DNA of 64,000 nt from Planctomycetota bacterium (lineage in GTDB: Bacteria > Planctomycetota > B15-G4 > SIAN01). Shown here piece by piece: positions 43,164 to 50,890 of the stretch. Position numbers and translations under genes: made by a program. Under the pieces are notes generated by a model. It saw only the letters and a list, made by a program, of their open reading frames with translations, was not told the origin of the DNA and searched no databases. The first letter of the stretch is position 1. Each line of letters begins with the position of its first letter. The stretch is taken from the NCBI GenBank assembly GCA_016795285.1, contig JAEUIC010000011.1, positions 182,321 to 246,320 on the forward strand, in the 5' to 3' direction.

Positions 43164-44219
43164 ATGAGCGCGCTCGCCACGCCGATCGACCTCGCCGCCG
43201 CGTTCGCGGGCAAGGACGTGCTGGTGACCGGCGGGCTCGGCTTCCTCGGCAGCAACGTCGCGCGCCGCCTCGTCGCGCTCGGCGCGCGCGTCACCGTGCT
43301 CGACTCGATGATCCCGGGCTACGGCGGCAACCGCTTCAACCTGCACGGGATCGAGGACGCGGTCACCGTCAACATCGCCGACGTGCGCGACCGCAGCGCG
43401 ATGGACTACCTGATCCGCGGGCGCGACTACCTGATCAACCTCGCCGGGCAGGTGAGCCACATCGACTCGATGAAGGACCCCTTCACCGACCTCGACATCA
43501 ACTGCCGCAGCCAGCTGTCGATCCTCGAGTCGTGCCGCCACTTCAACCGCGACGTGAAGATCGTCTTCGCCGGCAGCCGCCAGCAGTACGGCCGCCCGCA
43601 GTACCTCCCGGTCGACGAAGCGCACCCGATCCGGCCGGTCGACGTGAACGGCATCAGCAAGGTGGCGGGCGAGTGGTACCACCTGCTCTACCACGACGTC
43701 TACGGCATCCGCGCCACGTCGCTGCGCCTCACCAACACCTACGGCGCGGGCCAGCTGCTGCGCCACAATCGCCAGGGCTTCGTCGGCTGGTTCATCCGCA
43801 AGGCGGTCGAGGGCGCCACGATCCAGCTCTACGGCGACGGCAGCCAGCAGCGCGACCTGAACCACGTCGACGACGTGGTCGAGGCGCTGCTGTTGGCGGC
43901 GGCCGATCGGCGCGCCGACGGCCGCATCTACAACCTCGCCGGGACGCCGCCCGTCAGCCTGCGCGAGCTCGCCGAGTCGATGCTCCGCATCGCCGGGCGC
44001 GGGCGGCTCGAGCTGGTGCCGTGGCCGCCGGAGAAGAAGGCGATCGACATCGGCAGCTACTTCGGCACCGCCGAGCTGATCGGCCGCGAGATCGGCTGGG
44101 CGCCGAAGGTCGCGCTGCAGGACGGGCTCGAGCGGACGATCCGCTACTACGAGCGCCACCTCGCCCGCTACGTCGACGGCCCGCAGTTTGGCGGCGCCAC
44201 CGAGGAGGCCGTGCCGTGA
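43164..44219 (+). CDS. NAD-dependent epimerase/dehydratase (extended SDR)
   Basis: A 351-residue nucleotide-sugar enzyme with the Rossmann motif TGGLGFLGSN near residue 20, NLAGQVSHIDSMKDP, FAGSRQQYGRP, LRLTNTYGAGQ and YGDGSQQRDLNHVDDVV. At the YxxxK catalytic site it has N162-G-I-S-K166, so the tyrosine is replaced by asparagine while the lysine stays. A subset of these proteins share NGI(S/N)K, and their chemistry may differ from standard epimerisation. Its stop overlaps the next gene (GTGA). Confidence 0.88.
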   Translation: MSALATPIDLAAAFAGKDVLVTGGLGFLGSNVARRLVALGARVTVLDSMIPGYGGNRFNLHGIEDAVTVNIADVRDRSAMDYLIRGRDYLINLAGQVSHIDSMKDPFTDLDINCRSQLSILESCRHFNRDVKIVFAGSRQQYGRPQYLPVDEAHPIRPVDVNGISKVAGEWYHLLYHDVYGIRATSLRLTNTYGAGQLLRHNRQGFVGWFIRKAVEGATIQLYGDGSQQRDLNHVDDVVEALLLAAADRRADGRIYNLAGTPPVSLRELAESMLRIAGRGRLELVPWPPEKKAIDIGSYFGTAELIGREIGWAPKVALQDGLERTIRYYERHLARYVDGPQFGGATEEAVP

Positions 44220-45361
44220 CACCGGACCACGGGCCTGCGAAGACGGCGCCGGGCGCGCCGGCGAAGCTGCCGTTCCACGACCTGCGCGCCTCCTTCCTGG
44301 CGCAGCGCGACGCGATCCGCGGCGCGGTGGAGCGGGTGCTCGACGGCGGTTGGTACATCCTCGGCCGCGAGGTCGCCGCGTTCGAGGAGGAGTTCGCCCG
44401 CTTCTGCGGCGCGAAGCACGCGCTCGGCATCGGCAATGCGACCGAGGCGCTGCAGGTCGCACTGCTGGCGCTCGACGTGAAGCCGGGCGACGACGTGGTG
44501 GTCCCGGCGCTCACCGCCGCCCCCACCGGCATGGCGGTCTGCGCCGTCGGCGCGCGGCCGGTCTTCGCCGACATCGACCCCGCCACCTTCACCGTCACCG
44601 CCGCCACCGTCGAGCGCGCCCTCACGCCGCGCACGAAGGTGGTGATCCCGGTCCACCTCTACGGCCAGTGCGCCGAGATGGAGCCGCTGCTGGCGCTGGC
44701 GCGCTCGCGCGGGCTGCCGCTGCTCGAGGATTGCGCGCAGTGCCAAGGGGCGAAGGACGAGGGCCGCCCCGCCGGCACGATGGGCGTCGCCGGCGCGTGG
44801 AGCTTCTATCCCACGAAGAACCTCGGCGCGTTCGGCGACGGCGGTGCGCTCACCTGCCAGGACGACGCCCTCGCGGCGCGCATGAAGCGGCTGCGCAACT
44901 ACGGCGCGATCGAGGGCTACGACTTCGTCGAGCCCGGCCTGAACGCCCGCCTCGACGAGCTGCACGCCGCGATCCTGCGCGTCAAGCTCGCCACGCTCGC
45001 CGCCAACAACGACCAGCGACGCGCCACCGCAGCGCGCTACCGCGCCGAGATCCGGAATCCCGCCGTGACGCTGCCGATCGAGCGACCGGGCGCGTTCCAC
45101 GTCTGGCACCAGTTCGTGGTGCGTTGCGCCGCGCGCGATCGGCTGCGCGCCCACCTCGCCGAGCGCGGCCTCGAGACGCTGATCCACTACCCGCGCGCCA
45201 TGCACCAGATGCAGGCGTTCGTGCGCCACGGCCACGCGCCGGTCGAGCCGCGCGAAGCGGCGCGCGCCGCCGCCGAGATCCTCTCGCTGCCGATCTATCC
45301 CGAGCTGCCGACCGCCCAGGTCGACGCGGTGATCGCCGCCGTCAACGCGTTCCGCGGCTGA
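44216..45361 (+). CDS. DegT/DnrJ/EryC1/StrS-family aminotransferase
   Basis: A 381-residue PLP-dependent sugar aminotransferase. The N-terminus PFHDLRASFLAQRDAI is followed by LDGGWYILGREVAAFEEEF and the GIGNATEALQVALLAL cofactor region. The Schiff-base lysine lies in SFYPTKNLGAFGDGG. It would aminate a 3- or 4-keto nucleotide sugar made by the upstream SDR enzyme. GTG 44216 overlaps the epimerase stop. Product sugar not determinable. Confidence 0.92.
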   Translation: MTPDHGPAKTAPGAPAKLPFHDLRASFLAQRDAIRGAVERVLDGGWYILGREVAAFEEEFARFCGAKHALGIGNATEALQVALLALDVKPGDDVVVPALTAAPTGMAVCAVGARPVFADIDPATFTVTAATVERALTPRTKVVIPVHLYGQCAEMEPLLALARSRGLPLLEDCAQCQGAKDEGRPAGTMGVAGAWSFYPTKNLGAFGDGGALTCQDDALAARMKRLRNYGAIEGYDFVEPGLNARLDELHAAILRVKLATLAANNDQRRATAARYRAEIRNPAVTLPIERPGAFHVWHQFVVRCAARDRLRAHLAERGLETLIHYPRAMHQMQAFVRHGHAPVEPREAARAAAEILSLPIYPELPTAQVDAVIAAVNAFRG

Positions 45362-45364
45362 CCG

Positions 45365-46687
45365 GTGGCCGAACCGCTCGCCCCTGCCGACCCGCTCGCG
45401 GAAGCTGCCGCGCGGCGCCGGCGCGCGCTGATCCTCGTCCTGCTCTTCGCCGCGACGCTGATCAACTACATCGATCGGCAGGTCTTCGCGATCCTCGCCG
45501 CTCCGCTCTCGGCCGAGTTCGACTGGGGCCCCGCCGAGTACTCGCAGCTCGTGCTCTGCTTCCAGGTCGCCTACGCGATCGGCCAGTTCGGCTCGGGGCT
45601 GCTGCTCGACCGCATGGGGCTGCGCCTCGGCTTCGCCCTCTTCGTGCTGGCGTGGTCGCTGGCGGCGGCCGGCCACGCGCTCGCCGCCTCCTTCGCCGGC
45701 TTCGCGCTCTGCCGCTTCCTGCTCGGGCTCACCGAGGCGGCCAACTGGCCGGCCGCCGCGAAGGCGACCGGCGAGTGGTTCGCGCCGCAGGCGCGCGCCT
45801 TCGCGACGGGAGTCTGGAACACCGGCAGCGCGACGGGCGCGGTGATCGCCGCGCCGCTCGTCACCTGGATCGCGCTCAAGTTCGCCGATCCGCCCGTCGA
45901 GGGCGGCGAGCCGAAGCCGGCCTGGCAGCTCGCCTTCGCGGCCACGGCGTCGCTCGGCGCGCTCTGGATCGTCGCGTGGATCGCGATCTACCGGCGGCCG
46001 GAGCGCCCCGCCGGCGCCATCGACGCCGCCGACGCGGCCCGCGCCGACGCCCCGCCCGCCTCGCGCGCCGCGCTCTTCCGGCGGCCCGAGGTGATCGGCC
46101 TCTTCCTCGCGCGCCTCGCCACCGATCCGGTCTGGTGGTTCTTCCTGATCTGGCTGCCCAAGTACCTGATCGAGAAGAAGGGGCTCACGCTCGCGGAGCT
46201 CGGCGCGATCGCCTGGATCCCGTGGCTCTTCGCCGACGTCGGCAGCCTCGCCGGCGGCCTCTTCACGAGCCAGCTGATCCGCCGCGGCTGGCCGGTGCTG
46301 CGCGCGCGCCGCCTCGGCATCGCCATCGCCGGCGTGCTGATGCCCTTCGCGATCGTCGCTGCGCGCGGCGAGTCGGTCGTCGGCGTGATCGCCTGCGCGT
46401 CGATCGCCGGCTTCGCCCACCAATGGTTCGCGAGCAGCGTGCTCACCCTTCCGGCCGACCTCTTCCAGGGGCCGCTGGTCGCCACCTGCTCGGGAATCTC
46501 GGGGGTCGGCGCGACGCTCGGCGGCATCCTCGCCAACCTCGGCACCGCTTGGTGGCTCGAACAGGCGCCCGACCGCTACCAGCCGCTCTTCGTGGTGGCC
46601 GGCCTCGGCCATCCGCTGGCGGTCGTGCTGCTCTTCTGGTTCCTGCGGCGCCGCTTCGCCGGCGCTGCGGCGGGAGGTCGCGAATGA
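45365..46687 (+). CDS. MFS transporter, hexuronate/anion-cation symporter type
   Basis: A 440-residue transporter with 12 predicted helices. NYIDRQVFAILAAPLS, the loop signature GLLLDRMGLRLGF and LCRFLLGLTEAANWPAAAK match the ACS branch (ExuT-like, taking up hexuronates or similar sugar acids). A long cytoplasmic loop after helix 6 contains an Ala-rich patch. It starts 4 bp after the aminotransferase, so uptake of an acidic sugar may feed the pathway, or the association may be incidental. Confidence 0.86.
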   Translation: MAEPLAPADPLAEAAARRRRALILVLLFAATLINYIDRQVFAILAAPLSAEFDWGPAEYSQLVLCFQVAYAIGQFGSGLLLDRMGLRLGFALFVLAWSLAAAGHALAASFAGFALCRFLLGLTEAANWPAAAKATGEWFAPQARAFATGVWNTGSATGAVIAAPLVTWIALKFADPPVEGGEPKPAWQLAFAATASLGALWIVAWIAIYRRPERPAGAIDAADAARADAPPASRAALFRRPEVIGLFLARLATDPVWWFFLIWLPKYLIEKKGLTLAELGAIAWIPWLFADVGSLAGGLFTSQLIRRGWPVLRARRLGIAIAGVLMPFAIVAARGESVVGVIACASIAGFAHQWFASSVLTLPADLFQGPLVATCSGISGVGATLGGILANLGTAWWLEQAPDRYQPLFVVAGLGHPLAVVLLFWFLRRRFAGAAAGGRE

Positions 46688-47700
46688 ACGCGCGTCGCCC
46701 CGGCGCCCTCTTCCTCGCAGCGTGCGCACTGCTCGCCGCGGCGTGCCGCGCGCCGCGCGCCGCCCCGCCTGCCTTCGACAGCCGCGCTCCCGATCGTCTC
46801 GAGCGCCCCGCCGCGCCGCCGCGCTTCTTCGCGTTCGGCGACTTCGGCACCGGCGGCAAGGGGCAGGCGCGCGTCGCCGCCGGCATGGCCGCGCGCGCGC
46901 AGGCGACGCCGCCCGACTTCTTCGTGCTGCTCGGCGACAACTTCTATCCCGACGGCGTCGCGTCGAGCGACGACTCGAAGTGGCGCACCCACTTCGAGGA
47001 GCCCTACGCCGCCCCCTGCTTCGCGCGCGACTTCTACGTCGCGCTCGGCAACCACGACCATCGCGGCAGCGTGCAGGCGCAGCTCGACTACGGGGCGAGC
47101 CATGCGCGCTGGCAGCTGCCGGCGCCGTGGTACGCGTTCACCGTCGCGCTGCCGAGCGGCGCGACGGCCGACTTCTTCGTGCTCGACACCACGCAGTTGG
47201 TCGACGAGACGCAGGTCGCGGCCGCGCAGCTCTCGTGGCTCGCCGACGCGCTCGGCAAGTCGAGCGGCCGCTGGCAGATCGTGGTGGGCCACCACCCGGT
47301 GCGCAGCACGCAGAGCCGCGGCCTCGCCGACTACCGCGAGCGGCTCGAGCCGGTGCTCGCCGGGTTCGGCGTCGACCTCGCGCTCTTCGGCCACGACCAC
47401 TTCTCGCAGTGGCTCCCGCCATCCGCGCTGCGCAGCGTTAGCAGCAGCAGCAGCAGCGGCAGCAGCAGCAGCGCGGCGCGCGGCGCGGGCGAGCTCGACG
47501 AGCTGCACGTCGCCATCGCCGGCGGCGGCGGCGGCGCCGACAACGCCGACTCGATCACCCCGAACGCCGCGGCGACGTGGTCGGCCACCGGCGGCGGATT
47601 CGCCGACGTGACGCTCAGCGAGGAGAGGATCGTGATCGAGTTCGCCGACGCCGACGGCAAGACGCAGTCCCGTTTCGAGATCGCTGGAGGAACGCCGTGA
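46684..47700 (+). CDS. Exported metallophosphoesterase, purple acid phosphatase-like
   Basis: A 338-residue phosphatase with an N-terminal hydrophobic signal (ALFLAACALLAAACRAP), possibly a lipoprotein though the lipobox is imperfect. Dimetal motifs in order: FGDFGTGG, LLGDNFYPDG, LGNHDHRG, VGHHPVRS and FGHDHFSQ. The closest pattern is the tartrate-resistant acid phosphatase group. An (AGC) repeat inserts a Ser-rich run (about residues 253-264) in a loop before the last strands. ATGA overlap with the transporter; periplasmic phosphate release is likely. Confidence 0.9.
   Translation: MNARRPGALFLAACALLAAACRAPRAAPPAFDSRAPDRLERPAAPPRFFAFGDFGTGGKGQARVAAGMAARAQATPPDFFVLLGDNFYPDGVASSDDSKWRTHFEEPYAAPCFARDFYVALGNHDHRGSVQAQLDYGASHARWQLPAPWYAFTVALPSGATADFFVLDTTQLVDETQVAAAQLSWLADALGKSSGRWQIVVGHHPVRSTQSRGLADYRERLEPVLAGFGVDLALFGHDHFSQWLPPSALRSVSSSSSSGSSSSAARGAGELDELHVAIAGGGGGADNADSITPNAAATWSATGGGFADVTLSEERIVIEFADADGKTQSRFEIAGGTP
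47440..47472 (+). repeat. (AGC)n trinucleotide tract inside the phosphatase gene
   Basis: Six AGC units, one GGC, then four AGC units, encoding a poly-Ser loop. Length changes would keep frame, so strains may differ in loop length without inactivation. Confidence 0.85.
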
Positions 47701-48671
47701 TCGAGGTCGAGTGCGAGTGGATGGACGAAGAGCTGCGCGGCGCCGCGCGGACGCGTGCGCTGGCCGCGGCCGCGACGCTGAAGGCGAAGCGGGTGGCGCT
47801 GCCGTGCGACGAGACGGCGGCGGCGAAGGCGGCGATCGGCGCGGCGCGCGAGGCGAAGCTCGCGGTGGTGGCGCTGGTCGAGCCGCCGCGCGCCGGTTGC
47901 CCGAACGAGGCGAAGGGACGCGCGGCCGCGATCGACCACGCGGAGAGCGTGGCGCGCGCGCTGGCGCCCGACGCGCTCGAGCTGGTGCGCTACGGCTTCC
48001 CCGACCACGGCTCCCAGGGGAACGACGGGGCGCTGCCGGGTGCGGGCCGCTTCCTCGCCGCGCTCTGCCGATGCGAGGGGTGCACGCGGCGGCTCGCCAC
48101 GCGGCAGCTCGATGCGGCGAAGGTCGCCGCGAAGGTCGACAAGGCGCTGGCTGACGTGCGCACCGGCAAGGCGACCGGTCCGCTCGAGCGGCCCGAGGAG
48201 ATCGGGCCGTGGCTGGTGAAGCAGCTCGGCGGCGCCGAGTCGGCGGCGCTCCTCTCGGTGCGGCGCGAATCGCTGGTGGCGCTGGTGCAGGAGGTGCGGA
48301 AGCGCGTCGCGAAGACGATCGAGCTGCAGGCGCTCGCCCATCCCTCGCCCTTCGTCGGCGGCCGCGCGATCGGCGGCGGCTTGCTGGCGCTGGCCGACTG
48401 GCTCGCCGGCTTCACGCTCGACCTCGCGAGCGACCCGGAAGCGCTGCAGCCCGAGCGGCTCGCCGCTGCCGTGAAGAGCGCGCGCACCGCCGCGCTGCCG
48501 ACCAGCCGCTTCACGCTGCGCCTTCCGCTGCCCGACGCGCGCGAGCGCCCCGCGCTGATCGCCGCGCTGCAGGCGGCAGCGAAGGAAGGGCTCGCCGCCG
48601 TCCGCGTCGTCGACGCGGCGAGCTGGCCCGAAGCGGACCTCGTCGCGCTGCGCACCGCGCTGGCGAAGTGA
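47697..48671 (+). CDS. Uncharacterised protein, possibly a TIM-barrel
   Basis: A 324-residue cytoplasmic protein; GTG 47697 overlaps the phosphatase stop by 4 bp. It opens VECEWMDEELRGAARTRA. A CRCEGC metal-like motif (about residue 121) follows a loop of DHGSQGNDGALPG. The alternating Ala-rich helices and short strands (KLAVVALVEPP, AVRVVDAAS) suggest a TIM barrel, and similar cysteine motifs occur in uncharacterised actinobacterial and planctomycete barrel proteins as far as I recall. No catalytic role can be assigned. It ends the operon. Confidence 0.6.
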   Translation: MIEVECEWMDEELRGAARTRALAAAATLKAKRVALPCDETAAAKAAIGAAREAKLAVVALVEPPRAGCPNEAKGRAAAIDHAESVARALAPDALELVRYGFPDHGSQGNDGALPGAGRFLAALCRCEGCTRRLATRQLDAAKVAAKVDKALADVRTGKATGPLERPEEIGPWLVKQLGGAESAALLSVRRESLVALVQEVRKRVAKTIELQALAHPSPFVGGRAIGGGLLALADWLAGFTLDLASDPEALQPERLAAAVKSARTAALPTSRFTLRLPLPDARERPALIAALQAAAKEGLAAVRVVDAASWPEADLVALRTALAK

Positions 48672-48692
48672 GGGGCGGCAGCGGCGGCCCCA

Positions 48693-48722
48693 CCGCCGGC
48701 AGGCGAGCTCAGCCGCCGGCGG
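48693..48722. terminator. Candidate bidirectional hairpin between convergent genes
   Basis: CCGCCGGC (48693-48700) pairs with GCCGGCGG (48715-48722) across a 14-nt loop, overlapping the stop of the minus-strand lipoprotein gene. Alternative pairing with GGCGGTG further on is possible. No T-tract. Confidence 0.35.
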
Positions 48723-49458
48723 GCGGTGCGTCGCTCGTCGGCGCGCTCGGCGGCTCGCTGGCGCGATCGCGGCGGATCGCCTCTTCGGCGCGCTTCTGCG
48801 CGGGCGGCGTCACGTCGGGCACGGCGTAGATCGAGTAGCCGTGGATCGACTCGCCGCGGCGCAGGAGCGCGTCGTAGGCGGCGCGCCGCTCACCGGCGTC
48901 GAGCGAGAGCGCCTGCTCGCGCAGCTGATCGAGCGAGCGGCCGAAGGCGTCGTCGCCGAGCGGATCGAAACCGAAGCACCCGGCCAGCGCATCGCCGAGC
49001 TCGGCGAGCTTCAGCGTCGCGCTGACGCCGACGTAGGCGAGGTGGAGGCCGAAGCCGAGGTCGCAGAAGTGGCGATCGCTCTCGAGCTGCCAGCTGAGCG
49101 GATGCTCGCTCCAGCCGGGGTCGGCGAAGTAGGGCTGCCGCACGTCGAGCAGGTCGCGGCTCTCGCGGCGGAACTCGTAGGTGTGGAGCAGCGAGAGGCC
49201 GAGTTCGCTCCGCTGCTCGCGCGCGGCGGCGAAGCGCCCTTCGAGCAGCCCGCCCGACTTGCCGTCGAACGAGCCGGCGCCGATCTGCGCCAGCTCGGTC
49301 AACCGCACGTGGGCCGCCATGCCGGGGCCGACGCTCCCGCTCGCCTCGAAGACCTGCGCGAAGTCGTGCGCGCGATCGCGCCACGCCGCCGAGCTGCAGC
49401 CGCCGGCTGCCGCGCCAGCCGCCGTCGTCGCCAGCAGCGCCAAGAGCCGTGACTTCAT
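48709..49458 (-). CDS. Uncharacterised lipoprotein
   Basis: A 249-residue protein with a lipoprotein signal (RLLALLATTAAGAAAGGCSS, lipobox AGGC). Start at ATG 49458, where the signal begins; an open extension upstream crosses the 33-bp repeats and is unlikely to be translated. The body has GLLEGRFAAAREQRSELGLS, then SEHPLSWQLESDRHFCD and HLAYVGVSATLKLAELGD. This last motif suggests one hydrophobic helix. I know of no function. It lies downstream of gcdH on the same strand. Confidence 0.7.
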   Translation of the reverse strand: MKSRLLALLATTAAGAAAGGCSSAAWRDRAHDFAQVFEASGSVGPGMAAHVRLTELAQIGAGSFDGKSGGLLEGRFAAAREQRSELGLSLLHTYEFRRESRDLLDVRQPYFADPGWSEHPLSWQLESDRHFCDLGFGLHLAYVGVSATLKLAELGDALAGCFGFDPLGDDAFGRSLDQLREQALSLDAGERRAAYDALLRRGESIHGYSIYAVPDVTPPAQKRAEEAIRRDRASEPPSAPTSDAPPAGG

Positions 49459-49490
49459 GCTTCGTCGACCTTCCTGTTGCGAGCCGAGTC

Positions 49491-49589
49491 CATCCCCGCG
49501 GCCGCCGTCATCGGCGACCGCCACATCCCCGCGGCCGCCGTCGTCGGCGACCGCTCCATCACCGCGTTCGCCACCGTTCAGCGGTACGC
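49491..49589. repeat. 33-bp tandem repeat, locus 1 (two good copies and a decayed third)
   Basis: Copies at 49491-49523 and 49524-49556 differ at few positions; a third, 49557-49589, is diverged and runs into the gcdH stop (TCA at 49578). The core is GCGGCCGCCGTCGTCGGCGA. The same core recurs 1.3 kb away at the other end of gcdH. Units are contiguous without spacers. Confidence 0.75.
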
Positions 49590-50744
49590 GGGGATCCCGG
49601 TGACCGCCTCGCCGATGGCGAGCGTGTGGATGTCCCAGGTGCCCTCGTACGTGTTGACCGACTCGAGGTTCACCATGTGGCGCATCGTCTGGTACTCGTC
49701 GAGGATGCCATTGGCGCCGAGCATGTCGCGGCAGGTGCGCGCGATGTCGAGCGCCCAGCCGACGTTGTTGCGCTTCGCCATCGACACCTGGCTGTGGGTC
49801 GCCTTGCCGGCTTCCTTCAGGCGCCCGAGCCGCCACGCCAGCAGCTGCCCCTTGGTGATCTCGGTGACCACCTCGGCGAGCTTCGCCTGCACCAGCTGGA
49901 AGCCCGCGATCGGCTTGCCGAACTGGATGCGCGACTTCGCGTAGTGGAGCGCCTCGTCGTAGCAGGCCATCGCCGCGCCGAGCGCGCCCCAGACGATCCC
50001 GTAGCGCGCCTGCGTGAGGCAGGAGAGCGGACCTTTCAGCCCCTTCACGCCCGGCAGGCGGTTCTTGTCGGGGATGACCACGTCCTGCATCACCAGCTCA
50101 GAGGTGACCGAGGCGCGCAGCGACAGCTTGCCCTTCATCTCGGGCGCGCTGTAGCCGGGCGTCCCCTTCTCGATCAGGAAGCCCTGGATGCCGTCCTCGG
50201 TCTGCGCCCAGACCACCGCGACGTCGGCGATGGTGCCGTTGGTGATCCACATCTTGGCGCCGTTCACGACCCACTCGCCGCCCTTCTTCGTGGCGCGCGT
50301 CTCCATGCCGCCCGGGTCGGAGCCGTGGTCGGGCTCGGTGAGGCCGAAGCAGCCGATCGCCTCGCCCTTCGCCATGGCCGGCAGCCAACGCTGCTTCTGC
50401 TCCTCGGTCCCGTACGCGTGGATCGGGAACATGACGAGGCTGCCCTGCACCGAAGCGCAGCTGCGCACGCCCGAGTCGCCGCGCTCGAGCTCCTGCATCA
50501 TCAAGCCGTAGGCGACCGGGCCGACGCCGGCGCAGCCGTAGCCCGAGAGGTTGGCGCCGAAGACGCCGAGCTCGCCCATCGAGGAGATGAGCGCGCGCGG
50601 GAAGGTCCCGATGCGGCACTGCTCGGCGATGATCGGGACGACGTTGGCGCTGACCCACTCGCGCGTCGTGTCGCGGATCAGCCGCTCCTCTTCGGAGAGG
50701 AGGTCATCGAGGACGTAGAAGTCGACTCCCTGGTAGTTGCGCAT
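49578..50744 (-). CDS. gcdH: Glutaryl-CoA dehydrogenase
   Basis: A 388-residue acyl-CoA dehydrogenase, closest by eye to GcdH, which oxidatively decarboxylates glutaryl-CoA to crotonyl-CoA in lysine and tryptophan breakdown. Markers: LLSEEERLIRD, SGYGCAGVGPVAYGLMMQELE, the following DSGVRS with the substrate arginine, FGLTEPDHGSDPGGMETRA, WITNGTIADVAVVWA and RDMLGANGI. The catalytic base E367 is in NTYEGTWDIHTL, where the residue after EGT is Trp instead of the usual His or Tyr. FAD-dependent, cytoplasmic. Has its own promoter 48 bp upstream. Confidence 0.93.
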   Translation of the reverse strand: MRNYQGVDFYVLDDLLSEEERLIRDTTREWVSANVVPIIAEQCRIGTFPRALISSMGELGVFGANLSGYGCAGVGPVAYGLMMQELERGDSGVRSCASVQGSLVMFPIHAYGTEEQKQRWLPAMAKGEAIGCFGLTEPDHGSDPGGMETRATKKGGEWVVNGAKMWITNGTIADVAVVWAQTEDGIQGFLIEKGTPGYSAPEMKGKLSLRASVTSELVMQDVVIPDKNRLPGVKGLKGPLSCLTQARYGIVWGALGAAMACYDEALHYAKSRIQFGKPIAGFQLVQAKLAEVVTEITKGQLLAWRLGRLKEAGKATHSQVSMAKRNNVGWALDIARTCRDMLGANGILDEYQTMRHMVNLESVNTYEGTWDIHTLAIGEAVTGIPAYR

Positions 50745-50791
50745 CGCTCTCGAGACCTCGGTGGCGGCGTTTCGGACGAAGAAGGGCGGGG

Positions 50792-50820
50792 ATGGTAGCC
50801 CCGTGCGGAAAGGGGGTCAA
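50792..50820 (-). promoter_or_regulatory. sigma-70-type promoter of gcdH
   Basis: Minus strand: TTGACC (50820-50815), 17-bp spacer, TACCAT (50797-50792), then a C-rich tract. Expected start of transcription near 50785 gives a leader of about 40 nt before the ATG at 50744. This is the best-formed promoter in the window. Confidence 0.65.
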
Positions 50821-50847
50821 AGCGACCGCTCCGCGCCCCGGCGAGCG

Positions 50848-50890
50848 CCACCTCTCAGCGGCCGCCGTCGTCGGCGACCGCCACCTCTCA
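50848..50890. repeat. 33-bp repeat, locus 2, at the stop of the HEAT gene
   Basis: One full unit (50848-50880) and the first 13 bp of the next (50881-50893) repeat with period 33. The core 50858-50880 is identical over 23 bp to locus 1 (49531-49553). The unit begins CCACCTCTCAGCG, and the second TCA is the stop codon of the HEAT gene. Confidence 0.7.

Noticed and set aside
48709..49836. 375-codon version of the lipoprotein gene
   Set aside because: It would run through the repeats and bury the lipoprotein signal in the middle of the protein.
49491..50890. CRISPR array from the 33-bp repeats
   Set aside because: Units are contiguous, few, and have no unique spacers. No cas gene is near.
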